A DNA stretch of 64,000 bases from Larus michahellis (Eukaryota > Chordata > Aves > Charadriiformes > Laridae), in NCBI RefSeq assembly GCF_964199755.1, contig NC_133901.1:28484397-28548396 (forward strand), given 5' to 3'. The notes beneath the pieces were generated by a model. It worked only from the letters and a program-made list of their open reading frames with translations. It made no database searches and was not told the origin of the DNA. Below, piece after piece: positions 13,588-23,440 of the stretch. The first letter of the stretch is position 1. Each line of letters begins with the position of its first letter. The position numbers and the translations under genes are program-made.

Positions 13588-13690
13588 ATGGAGAAGATGT
13601 GGTCTGTCCAGCTGTCCCTTGGAGTGCTAACCATCTTGACCATGACTGCGTATCTCCCATCTACACATGGGGAGCCTTTTTTACTACAAG
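13588..13690 (+). CDS. UTS2B: UTS2B coding exon 1 (signal peptide)
   Basis: Encodes residues 1-34 plus the first base of codon 35. It holds the whole signal peptide, with a hydrophobic core [13 protein letters not shown] and a probable cleavage after STHG, then EPFLLQ. It ends at CAAG followed by gtaagc. The human counterpart has the same number of residues up to this junction, which supports both the start and this donor. A second in-phase donor lies 30 nt downstream. Confidence 0.93.
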
Positions 13691-16600
13691 GTAAGCTGGA
13701 ATACAGACTAGATGACACAGGTAGGTGGTTATCTTTTTGCTTTGCTTTGCTGCTTGTCATGGCCATGCAACACTTGCTTATCCATAAAAGAAAAGAAAAT
13801 GAGCTATACTAAACAATCAATTAACTTGGGTACTACCCAGAGACTGGTTCATATTAGCATGAGCTAAAGCTGTCCTTCTGGTCTGCAGCTGGTCGTATGA
13901 CACATTCTGCTAATCAGTAAAAATATCAGATCTGGTGAAATCTGGTAAGGGTAGCTCTTTCTTTCCCAAAAGAAAATTTCCAAGGAAAAACATTAAAATA
14001 TCAGAGAGTAGCAATTCCAGTATGCACCATATGAGATTTGACAGCTCATAAATGTCAGTAGTAGGGTGCTGCTGAACTTTTTTTATTCACAAAACTTCTT
14101 TTTATATGTTCTTCTCCCATAATTTAAATTAATCTTAGCTTGAACTTATTCTGCAGGGAAATGTCAATCATTAATCTTCTTTCTTAAAGAGACTTGGCAG
14201 TACAAAAAAAAAAAAGGAGCAGCTAAATATAGGCTTGAAAATAACATTGCTTTTCAAATGATTTTTCCCGTTATATCACCTATTTATTTTCATAATGACA
14301 ACCAAAACATTCCTGAGGCCACTCTATCTAAATACTGCTTCTGTTTAGTTTTTACTAGAGTGTTTATGGGGTGTTTTTTTTTTTCTGTAGCAAATCCCCC
14401 AAATGACTAAAAGTAGCTATTTTAAAATCATAACTGTCTTCCAGACTTAGGAATGAGGTTTACAGCACTCCACGCTAACTGCAAGTTTTACATAGTGTGT
14501 AGCTCTGCTAATTCCCTCAGGTTTATTTCCAGAGATCGCAATCAGGATCAGCGGCTTCAGCCGCAGCGTGAGGCAGGGTTGAGGCTGGGCAAATTCTTGG
14601 AGCATCACTTTGGCCAGAGCCCCTCCGCTTCTGCAGATTTATGTGACTTTAGCTAACGGAGCTGATTATGTGACTTTAGCTAACGGAGCTGATTCCCACA
14701 TACTCTTGAGCATCCTTAAAACTCATCTGGTACAATGTTTTGTCTCAAGTGTACCAAAAATAATTGCATCCATCCCGTCACAGCTATGTAGGGCTGATGG
14801 CTATACGAGACCATTTTCTCCTTTTTCACCTCCTTGAAGGGAGTGAGAGGAAGCCCTAAAGATCCTGGAAGAAGACAAAATAAGCCTTTCTGCATAATTT
14901 CCTCGTTTTTTCCATGGATTCCGTTGGCATCTTCTAGGGCTTTGTAGCGTAGGAGTGTTCAGACCAAAGATTTTGGGGAATGGTCGTTCTCTCTGTAAAG
15001 TGTGGCTCCCATTCTGTCATTCTCAAAATTGAATGCAATACTCAAGTTTCAGATAATTCTGGAAATCTGTTCAGCAGAGCTGGGTGGGTCTCAGAGCCTT
15101 CGGAGCTCTGATTAGTCCCATCCCCTGTGTCCGTTGGTTTCTGCTGAACCCTTGACCTTCACAACCATTCATTTGAGGGCATAGCCACAACCACTAAAGC
15201 AAAACCACTGAGAAAGCTCCCTAAAGGGGCCTCATAGAGAGGTCCAAATTGCTTTAGGACAGCAGCTTGGGGAGGTTTTTCCTGGAAAACAGAAAAATTC
15301 TGCGTGGCCTACAGCTACTGTAAGAGGCTTCCTTGGGGATAAAGATGCTCGCTTTAAACTCCTCCACACTTTGGCTCTGTTCAGGAAGAATCCTTTAATA
15401 CCACTGGCAATCAGATATAGCAGCCCCAAGGCTGAGTAAGTGCGAGAATAGACTGTGGGGCTGTAGGGCTTTTCAGCTGTGGTACCCACGCATCAGCCCT
15501 CATGAGGAGCGAGTTCCCACCTCTGTTGGCCCCGGGAAGGTGGATGGTCTGAGTCGGGGGAACATTTGCGGTTTTGAGAAGAGGATCTTGTGGGTCGCTG
15601 TCTGGCTTTGCAGAGGCATCAGCTACATCTGCCTTGCAGAAGAAGTCAGGACTCTCTAAATCAAGGTGATGTCTCCGTCTCTCTGCAGCCAGCCATGTTG
15701 ATGAGGCTGCAGTGAGACTGGCCAGCAGCCCAGAGCTGGCAGGGATGGCCGCCCCATCCTGCAGCCTTTCACTGCGCAGCCCTCACTGCCTGGACATTTC
15801 ATTCTGTTCTCACACATCTTCCTCTTCCCCCAGACTCCTTCCACCCTGACAAAGGGCTGACAGGAGACTTTTCCCTTCCACTTCTTCGCCTTCTTCATTA
15901 TTGTTTTAATGCTGGGGGCTGGAGGGTGCACCCTTTTTTTTTCATTGGAGATTGAGAAAGGTGTGTTTTATGTGCCGCAGAGAACCGAGTGCTTCCGGAG
16001 AGAGAAGACACAAATCATGAGGACACACTGCTGACTCTGCTTCTTAATAAGAAACTCGCATGGCGGAGACCGGAAAATATTGGTAAGAGAAGGGGATGGG
16101 AGATTTCAGCTTCTTGAATCTGTGTTTGCATGAATGCAAGGAACCCGCTCCTCAGGTTCCTCAGAAATACCAGCTGCTCAGAAAGTGGAAGCATCCAGCA
16201 TGGTGCCTACACATGATTAATGTCAGATGTTCTCCATCACGAGGATCCTGGACCTGCCTTTACAATGCCACGTAAAACTGCCCAAAACCATGTACCTTAG
16301 ATCCTCAGACACTCAGCACTGAACTGGGAAGGGAACCGAGCTGGGAAGGGAGCATGTTTGTGCACAGAATAGCAAGAAGAGATGCTGCTGAGTCCCTGTG
16401 CCTCTGCTACCCCTGAGACGTTTTATGCTATGCCTGGGGCATGGGTCAGCCTTGGGAGTCACCTCTCCACCCACACCCAGTACAGCCCCACGCGCCTTTG
16501 AGACACAGCTCAGTGTCTTGCTGGTAAAACCAGCAGCATCTTGTGAGCACACAGGGCAGTGCGGCGGCATCAAGATTTTGCAGAGATCATATGGCTGAGA

Positions 16601-17451
16601 TCCCTTGGGGTCAGGTGTAAGTTGGGACAAGGGTGGTGGCAGCTCCTGTCTGAGCCAGAGCCTCCGCTACTGCTGGAAGAAGTTGAGACAACGGGCTTTT
16701 CCCACACAGCCAAGAGGAGGAGGCTTTTCCTGTCTGTGGTCTGTGAACAGACACCAAATTTAAAGCCACTCACACGTGGCTAAACTCAGACCCGCTGAAG
16801 AGAAATTTGGGCTTTCCATGACACTACGCACAGCCATCACAAGCACCATGTGGATTACAGGGGTCAGCTATTCCCACGGCCACCACAGCCTGGGGAGGGT
16901 TTGGACCATATGTGGTGGTCTCAGAGCGGGAAGCTGCTCTTTCCTGTGAAAACAGTCGAGAATAGGGCTCGGCAAAAATTTTATTATGAAAATCCATTCA
17001 TCAAAATCACTCAGTGCTCTTCTCCAGCCCCTTGTTAATGCAGTGAGGCAGTGGTTGGACAATCCTGGGACAAATAAACAAACACAAATAAATCAAGTCC
17101 TTATACTAACAAAGGCATTCTTCTTGCAAAGGGGATGCATTCAAAAAATAACATTTTTATGATTGGTTTATGGATTATTGCACTTATTACTCCTAGAGGA
17201 AAGGCTGCATTTTATGCCAGACAATTGAATATAATGAATCTCTGAGCAGAGCACAGACAGAGGATTTACAGCAGGCAGTTTCTCAAGGCTTCATCCATAA
17301 ATTAACTTCCTTCTCCCTGCCTGAGATAATCTGTTCCAAATTTTGACCGCTGATCATTTCCTATTCATAGCAGTCATTGGCGAAGCTTATGGTTTGTGGA
17401 AAGCTGAGCCAAAATCGGCACTTGAAACTCTGAAAGAGGTAAAAATGTGTA

Positions 17452-17524
<73 letters not shown>

Positions 17525-20500
17525 CTCTTAAGCAGCACTTTTCACTTGCAGATACGCAGGCCTGGCTGCCTCTGTCTTACGGATATGTAAAGACATGCTT
17601 AAAAGGAATCTGCCTGAGGTCATTGCTGGCAGTGCCAGGAACAGAGCCCCCACCTCCTGACTCCCAGCCCATCCCCGTCCCCGTCCTGTCTCTCAAACCG
17701 AGCCCTGATGCAATAGATTTGTTTAGGAACTGCTACTTTTTCTGTTGGATTAATATCTGTCAGAAAATACTCAGGATTTTTCAACTGAGACGGAGGCAGC
17801 TCTTTCTTGGCACCCTCCTGCTCAGTTTCAAACATTAAAAAAAAAAAAAGCCCAAGTCTGGCAATGTGTCAGTGTGCTGCGGTCTTATCTGAAACCTATC
17901 TTATCTGAAATCTTATCTGAAATCAAGGGGAATTATATCCTAAATCCCCTCGGAGATGCAGACCAACGCCTGCTGCCACGTTAAGAGCAGACAAAGGAGG
18001 CAGCTCCAGGGCTGTTTTTTGGCTTTCTTGTGGGGCCCAGCAGAGACATTCTTTAGCTCTTTTCTGGCTCTTCTACTTATTTTAGTGCATTTTTTTCTCA
18101 AACTGGCACTTAAAGCCAGCTGATCACTTTGCGTTCCCCTCCCAGGAGAACTGCTGTAGTCCAGTCACTCAGTTTTGACTGAGCTCATTTTGCCACGGTG
18201 CTTTCCATTGTTTCATCTATCTTATTAAAAAAAAAAAATACCTGTTTTTGACATCAATTTGAATCTGGAATAAGGTCCCCCAGTCCTCAAGAGGAGTGAG
18301 ACTGAAATCCCCCCATCCCTTCCTGCAGCCTTCCCTATTGCTAGTCCAATTCAGCCAGAGGTTTTAGATCCCATTCACAGGCACCTAACTCTCCCCTTGT
18401 CCTGGATGGGATATCTCAGGGCAGTTTGTTCATCCATCTGCACAGTTTTTTGACAATCGTCTAGTATAGTACTGCTCCACCTTGAGATCTCTAAGTCTGA
18501 TCTATGAAGCTGGTCCCCAGGCCCCCGTGCTCCCCTAACATTTAGAAGTGTGGAGTCGGTGCACTCACTGCTATGTTACTTTTCCTGTTGTTCCACTCTG
18601 CCAACCCTGATGTTTGCTTACTTATAAAGCAATAAGTTATGCTAGGCTAAATCTGTGTCTTCTGACTTCTGACTGCGTGGGTGACGTGAGGATAAACAAG
18701 TCTTAAAGGAAGCAATGGGAGTTCATATAAATGGGAGTTCTGGGCTCCCCGGTTCAAGAGGGACAGGGAACTGCTGGAGAGGGTGCAGCAAAGGGCTACC
18801 AAGATGATTAGGGCACTGAACACCTCTCTTATGAAGAAAGGCTGAGGGATTTGGGTCTCTTCAGTCTGGAAAAAAGATGACTGAGGAGGGATCTTATCAA
18901 CACTTATGAATACTTTAAGGGTGGGTGTCAGGAGGATGGGGCCAGGCTCTTTTCAGTGGTGCCCAGCGACAGGACAAGAGGGAATGGGCACAAACTTGAG
19001 CACAGGAAGTACCACCTAAACATGAGAAGGAACTTGTTTACTTTGAGGGTGGCAGAGCACTGGAACAGGCTGCCCAGAGAGGTGGTGGAGTCTCTGGAGA
19101 TGTTCCAAACCCGCCTGGACACGTTCCTGTGTGACCTGCTCTGGGTGACCCTGCTCTGGCAGGGGGGTTGGAGCAGATGATCTCCAGAGGTCCCTTCCAA
19201 CCCTGTGGTTCTATGTTTCTATGATATAAAAGGCCAGTGACAGAAAAGCCAGCATTAGGGATTTGCTGTTACCAAGATAAAAATCAAAAAGCAGCAGAGA
19301 GGTTCACCTGAGCTGGTATCACACAGTATGTGACCTTGTTGGGCCAACTCCCCTAGAGCCTGGGCAATGATGAAGAAGCCTCCCTTGTAATGGAGAATTA
19401 GGATAAAGTCCCATAGAATTCAGTAGAAAAAGCACACTATTCTGCCACTGTTTCTGCTACCATAGATTTGGAGATCACCATCAGGAAATAAATGGTAACT
19501 AGGTCTTTTTTTGTCAACAACTGAAGAGCTTAAATGAAGAAACTGTTTTGGATTTGAACCTTGGGAAGCAATGCAGATGCTGATGTTACTCTCTCCCTTC
19601 TTGCAGACTGGGAGCTGGCAAAGAAGTTTGAAGAGCTTGAACAGGTGAGAGGAGCAAATGCAGAGACACATATATACATACTGTTGCATGAATAGCTAAA
19701 CAACTGTGCATGTTGTCTTTATGCCCTATTCTTCTGTCTTTACATCCTGCTGCTCTTCACTCTGCAGCTATAATGTAAGCGTGTATCACACAAAGGGAAA
19801 AGCAGAACTTGGGCTAAATAGTTGTGCAAGCTGGAAAAGATAAGAAGCAAGTAAGGCTATAGACCAGTGCAATAAAGGCTGAGGCAGCTCTTGCCTCTGC
19901 CACCAGTGAAAGGCTAGCAAAGGCCAAGACAGGAAAAAAAGAGATGCCAAAGGAAGTCTCCATGGAAGAAAAGAGAGGGAGAAGGGGAGGCCTTGCTGCC
20001 TTCCTAGGCGTTGCAGCAGCTGGATGCATCTGATAACGGGCTGAAGTTAGAGGGATAGCCACTGCACACTCCATCCAGACTGATTTTCATTTGGGCTCTT
20101 CACTAGTAAGGGAGGCGCTGCCCGGGGTCAGAGCCCTGTGGTGCTGTGTGGAGTGTGCACAGACACAGATAGCAAGAGGATGCCCCATCCCACACCGCGT
20201 TCACAGGAACAGGGAAAGGTGCGCAGCAACCTTGATACGGGCCCCACCGTGCCCCAAACCCCGCAGGCAGTGGAAACCTTTTTTCCCCTTTGTCAAGCTA
20301 GGTCCAGCTGTTTGCGTGGATCCTGAAGGTCCTGCTGGGTTCCACTTGGCACTTTTCACTTCAAACTGAAAATCCACAGTGCGGCATGCCAGACGGAAGG
20401 CTGCCAGCTCCTACCCTAGCCCCTTGCTCCAGTGCTGAGGCTGTGGCTTCCTGGCAGAAATGCTGCCAGAGCAGAAGTCTAGATGATGGCCACAGATGCT

Positions 20501-22832
20501 CCCAGTCTACTAGAAAAGAGTAGCTACAGATAGAGAAGAAATACTGTGGACTTTCCGCATTATAACCCAGGGAAGTTAGCGAGGGCTGGGGGGAAGGAAG
20601 GGGAGGGACAACCCAGAGCAGTGGAGAAGCGATGCTGTCTGCTGCAGTGGGTGGATACCTGGAGACCTCCTGCCCCAGCACTGACTCGACTCTTACTAGT
20701 GCAATATCCTTCTACACAGCCTCTTCTCCACAGGGGTTTGCACCCTGGGGTGGAGGGGAAGAGGAATGGGTGCCTACACCCTGTGGTGCTGCCACAAAAC
20801 AAGTGGCTCAGTGAAGGAGCACGTGCTCCACGGCAGATCCTCCTGGAATGATCCTGCTCCACGGAAAATCCTGTCCCTTGTGGTGCTGCTGGCAGCCAGG
20901 CTGCCTGTACCTCCTGCATGATGGGGCATTTGTTTACTGCTGTGTTTGTTTTTAAACAGCTGGAGAAATTGAAGGATCAGCTCTCAACTGAGGAAGGGTC
21001 AGAGGTGGCCTACGCCTTGGAAAGTCTCTCCGCATCCCAGCCCAAAAAACGCGGTACGTTTTGGGTTAGAGCCCTGCAGCCACCCTGTCCAGCTCTCATC
21101 TCCAGGGCTTCCTTTGTGCAACAAAGACAGGGACAGTAAACATGCCCCAAATATGCTGAAAAAACAGGTTGGCAGCTTTTCTAGCAGTCCTGACCCTCTC
21201 TTATTAATGGCTGGCTGGTTTAGCAGCTGGTGAGGAGGACTGTGTACCCAGCCCTGCCCGCTGTCAGGGCAGATCCACCGGGTCTGCTCACCAAGGACCC
21301 CACTGGAGGCAGTCAGCGTTGCATCCCCCCGTTCACAGCGGAACATGGGGCTATACGGGCAACTAGTGCCTGTCCTGGAGGAGGTGAGTTCTGTAGGAAC
21401 ACGTCCCCGCAGTGGAATCCTCACTTCGCTCTGGGCACAAAGCTAGTCCTGCAGGCATAATGAGGCATGTGGAGTGCATGCATTCCCCGCTGCCAAGGTC
21501 ACTGCCTTCCTACAGACTGAAAAGGAGAGCTTGTTTGTGCTGCTGAAAAGCAGCTAAAAAGGATGTGGAAATCAACCAAGAATGCAGGGAGCTAAGATCT
21601 GCTAGGTCCCCCAGTTGGTCTCCAAGCTTTGTCCAGCCTGTATCCAGCAACTCAGGGGCATATTGCACCAGTGCTCCTGCAAGGCTGCTCCTGACAAGCG
21701 CATGGACAACGCCATTCACGCTGGCTATCAGTGGATTCCTCCACAAAGCACTGGCAGCTGTAAACCAGAAGTCACTGATGACGGATCTCGCCTAAAAACA
21801 AAAGAGCTCGTTCTGCCCTTACCCCACACGCTCTGTGCATGTGCAAGCTGACAACCTGCCAGACAGCCAAGAGAAAATCCCTTTGTGCGAGGCTTGCTTA
21901 AGTGCTGAGGTGATCCTTGGGCAATCTGCAATTTATAAGCAAGCCTGGAGGCTGTCATTAATTTGGCTAATCTAATTCATGCCCCCACCAGTCTGAAAGG
22001 TTCAAACATAGATAAAACAACTTCCCTCTGCCAGGTTTAAATCATTCTGCCAGAAATTAAAGCAGAGAACCTTCGCCTTCATCTGAAGTCCTTCCATTGT
22101 GGCAGGAGCTCGTGTCTCAGCATGAGCACTGCTGATTCAGTAGAAGCTTCCTCCCAAGATCCCGCTTTCAAAAATCAGGCAGAAATCTCTTCTCATACTC
22201 GACAACAGGAGACCCACACAGGATTCAAAGAACAGGGAATGCTGCTGGTACAGCTGTTTTTTCCAGCACCAAAATGTGTATCCTTCCCCTATCTGTTCTT
22301 CTTAGAAGATCCCACAGAGATGAGTGTTGTTTGGATGACAGTTAGCGGCAGAACGATAGAGTGACTGGGTTTTTAAAAAAAAAAATTGTAAGGACCAGAT
22401 CCTGTCTCTCCAAGTCAGTATCCTGCTCTTCCAGTCAGCCACAGGTGAAAAACCCTGCACGCATCTCTGAGGCAGCAACGCTGCTGGCCAGTAGACAGGA
22501 AAGGAAAAGCTGATTCCTGATATTGCTGAAGTAAAGCAAAAAGAGGAGCAAATCCTTGTAAATCAAGCAACACGGAAACAACTTTTAGACCCCTTCTTTA
22601 CACTTTAAGCAGCTAAAAGAAACACCCTCTAAAAGTGTTATATGAAGTCAAAGCTGGTGATTGAGATGTGCCCAGAAGCCACAATGCTGGCTTCACGCCC
22701 CAGCTCTCTCAAGACACGGGGCTTTTGAAACCCACTGCAGGGCTAGAGCGGGAAGCTGGAAAAAGTCCCTTGGATGCTAACATCCTTCTCTTGTATCCTT
22801 TCCCAGCCTGCTTTTGGAAATACTGCATATGA
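13588..22832 (+). CDS. UTS2B: UTS2B, urotensin-2B precursor (urotensin-related peptide), 5 coding exons
   Basis: The exons 13588-13690, 15981-16082, 19607-19644, 20960-21053 and 22807-22832 join in phase to a 120-residue prepropeptide (human 119). All introns are GT-AG. Residues 1-28 form a signal peptide ([20 protein letters not shown], ending STHG). An acidic/leucine-rich propeptide follows, including LEELEQ-like and LEKLKDQL segments conserved in the family. A basic KKR site precedes the C-terminal octapeptide ACFWKYCI, which carries the invariant CFWKYC ring closed by a disulphide. By family knowledge the secreted peptide activates the G-protein-coupled receptor UTS2R and has vasoactive and neuroendocrine roles. 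The chosen ATG has A at -3 and G at +4 and aligns residue for residue with the human start; an in-frame upstream ATG at 13567 would add seven residues. Neighbours CCDC50 and OSTN confirm synteny. Confidence 0.95.
13691..15980 (+). other. UTS2B: UTS2B intron 1
   Basis: A 2.3 kb GT-AG intron. It contains a perfect 27-bp tandem duplication (14640-14693) and a second consensus donor at 13721. I see no transposon in it. Confidence 0.85.
14640..14693. repeat. 27-bp perfect tandem duplication
   Basis: The unit, which reads TATGTGACTTTAGCTAACGG plus AGCTGAT, occurs twice back to back without a mismatch in UTS2B intron 1. Perfect identity points to a recent duplication. Confidence 0.95.
15981..16082 (+). 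CDS. UTS2B: UTS2B coding exon 2 (propeptide)
   Basis: 102 nt, entered after tgtgccgcag and left at gtaaga, phase 1 to phase 1. It encodes about 34 propeptide residues, including [16 protein letters not shown], matching the human TNREELLLALLNKN segment. The polypyrimidine tract before the acceptor is weak. Positions 15955-15980 upstream are purine-rich. Confidence 0.92.
17453..17524. repeat. (AAT)24 microsatellite
   Basis: 72 uninterrupted bases of AAT/ATA repeat (24 units) within UTS2B intron 2. A pure array of this length is likely polymorphic. Confidence 0.97.
17883..17922. repeat. three copies of TCTTATCTGAAA (GATA-like motifs)
   Basis: The 12-mer TCTTATCTGAAA occurs exactly at 17883-17894, 17899-17910 and 17911-17922. 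Its core CTTATCT is the reverse complement of AGATAAG, the WGATAR consensus of GATA factors. Binding is an inference. Confidence 0.85.
18736..19225 (+). mobile_element. CR1 LINE 3' fragment, plus orientation
   Basis: A 5'-truncated CR1 inside UTS2B intron 2. It starts around TTCTGGGCTCCCCGGTTCAAG and contains CAGTGGTGCCCAGCGACAGG, GAGCACTGGAACAGGCTGCC and the terminal GGTCCCTTCCAACCC with TTTCTATGAT. It differs in subfamily-type positions from the copy at 2.9 kb (CTCCAGAGGTCCCTTCC versus CTTTAAGGTCTCTTCC), so it comes from a different CR1 lineage. Confidence 0.92.
19607..19644 (+). CDS. UTS2B: UTS2B coding exon 3 (propeptide micro-exon)
   Basis: A 38-nt micro-exon between cttcttgcag and gtgaga. 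With the base carried over from exon 2 it encodes [13 protein letters not shown], aligning with human LALPNKLEELNQ. It enters in phase 1 and leaves in phase 0, exactly what the flanking exons need. Confidence 0.92.
19645..20959 (+). other. UTS2B: UTS2B intron 3
   Basis: A 1.3 kb GT-AG intron without recognisable repeats or additional exons. Confidence 0.85.
20960..21053 (+). CDS. UTS2B: UTS2B coding exon 4 (propeptide and processing site)
   Basis: 94 nt between tttaaacag and gtacgt. It encodes [20 protein letters not shown] followed by [11 protein letters not shown]. The last three residues are the basic convertase site that frees the peptide in the next exon. The frame leaves one base (G) for the first Ala codon of the peptide. 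Confidence 0.94.
21054..22806 (+). other. UTS2B: UTS2B intron 4
   Basis: A 1.75 kb GT-AG intron separating the processing site from the mature-peptide exon. Nothing else is recognised in it. Confidence 0.85.
22807..22832 (+). CDS. UTS2B: UTS2B coding exon 5 (mature URP peptide ACFWKYCI)
   Basis: After the acceptor ctttcccag, the split GCC codon and seven further codons give ACFWKYCI and then TGA at 22830-22832. The two Cys residues flank FWKY, the receptor-binding ring of urotensin peptides. The final residue is Ile rather than the Val of mammalian URP. The rest of the exon is 3' UTR. Confidence 0.96.
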
Positions 22833-23440
22833 AGGCTTGCCAGGACCAGAGGATGAAGATGAGCCCTTCCCCAAACTGTCTTGCTGTGTTAAGAGTTTGT
22901 TCTGTTCTCTCATTGTGCTGCTAACTCAGATGCCATCCTCCACCATCACACCACAGCCAAATATTACAAGGATGGTGGCAGGTAGCCCGCTACCACTCTC
23001 CAGCTTTCCTCCCTTCCAGGTTTAACCTGCCATGATCTTCTACTTGGAACATGCTTCCCAACTCTCCTTGCTGTCCTGCGTGTGCCATTCAGTCTGCTGC
23101 CACTGTACATTCTTCCCCTTCTCACCAGGTGCCCACAGGCACCAAACACTCAGTTCCCTGGAGCTTGGGCCTCTGCCCACATCTGCAGACGTTGCTCATG
23201 GTCGTGTCTGGGCTTCCCGTCGCCTCCTACGAGCAGGTCTGTGATGACCTAAGGCCCGCTGTTGGGACAGGAAGACAGACTGGGTGTAATGGGAAGGGCA
23301 AAGGGCTGCCTGCCTCGGCTTGCTGAGCCACAGCTGTTCCCCGTTGTGTCCTGTCAGCATATACAGTAGGTTTGTGGGAAGACAGGCACGGAAGTCTGGA
23401 TCCTTTGGATATCTTTCCAATAAAGATTTTCTGTTGCACA
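22833..23440 (+). other. UTS2B: UTS2B 3' UTR
   Basis: The terminal exon continues from the stop codon to a canonical AATAAA at 23419-23424. Cleavage is expected about 15-20 nt later, before the T/G-rich stretch near 23446-23462. This gives a 3' UTR of about 0.6 kb. Confidence 0.7.
23419..23424 (+). terminator. UTS2B polyadenylation signal AATAAA
   Basis: The first canonical hexamer after the UTS2B stop codon, followed within 25-40 nt by a TGTGCTGTTTTCTTT downstream element, as a genuine poly(A) site would have. Confidence 0.7.

Larger units (their letters stand above)
16083..19606 (+). other. UTS2B: UTS2B intron 2
   Basis: The largest UTS2B intron (3.5 kb). It holds a (TAA)n microsatellite, three tandem GATA-like motifs and a plus-orientation CR1 copy. 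No extra in-phase exon was recognised. Confidence 0.85.

Noticed and set aside
13230-13766. 178-codon open frame antisense to UTS2B coding exon 1
   Set aside because: It overlaps the signal-peptide exon on the opposite strand and has no recognisable motif; the real coding frame is on plus and is confirmed by splicing phase and homology.
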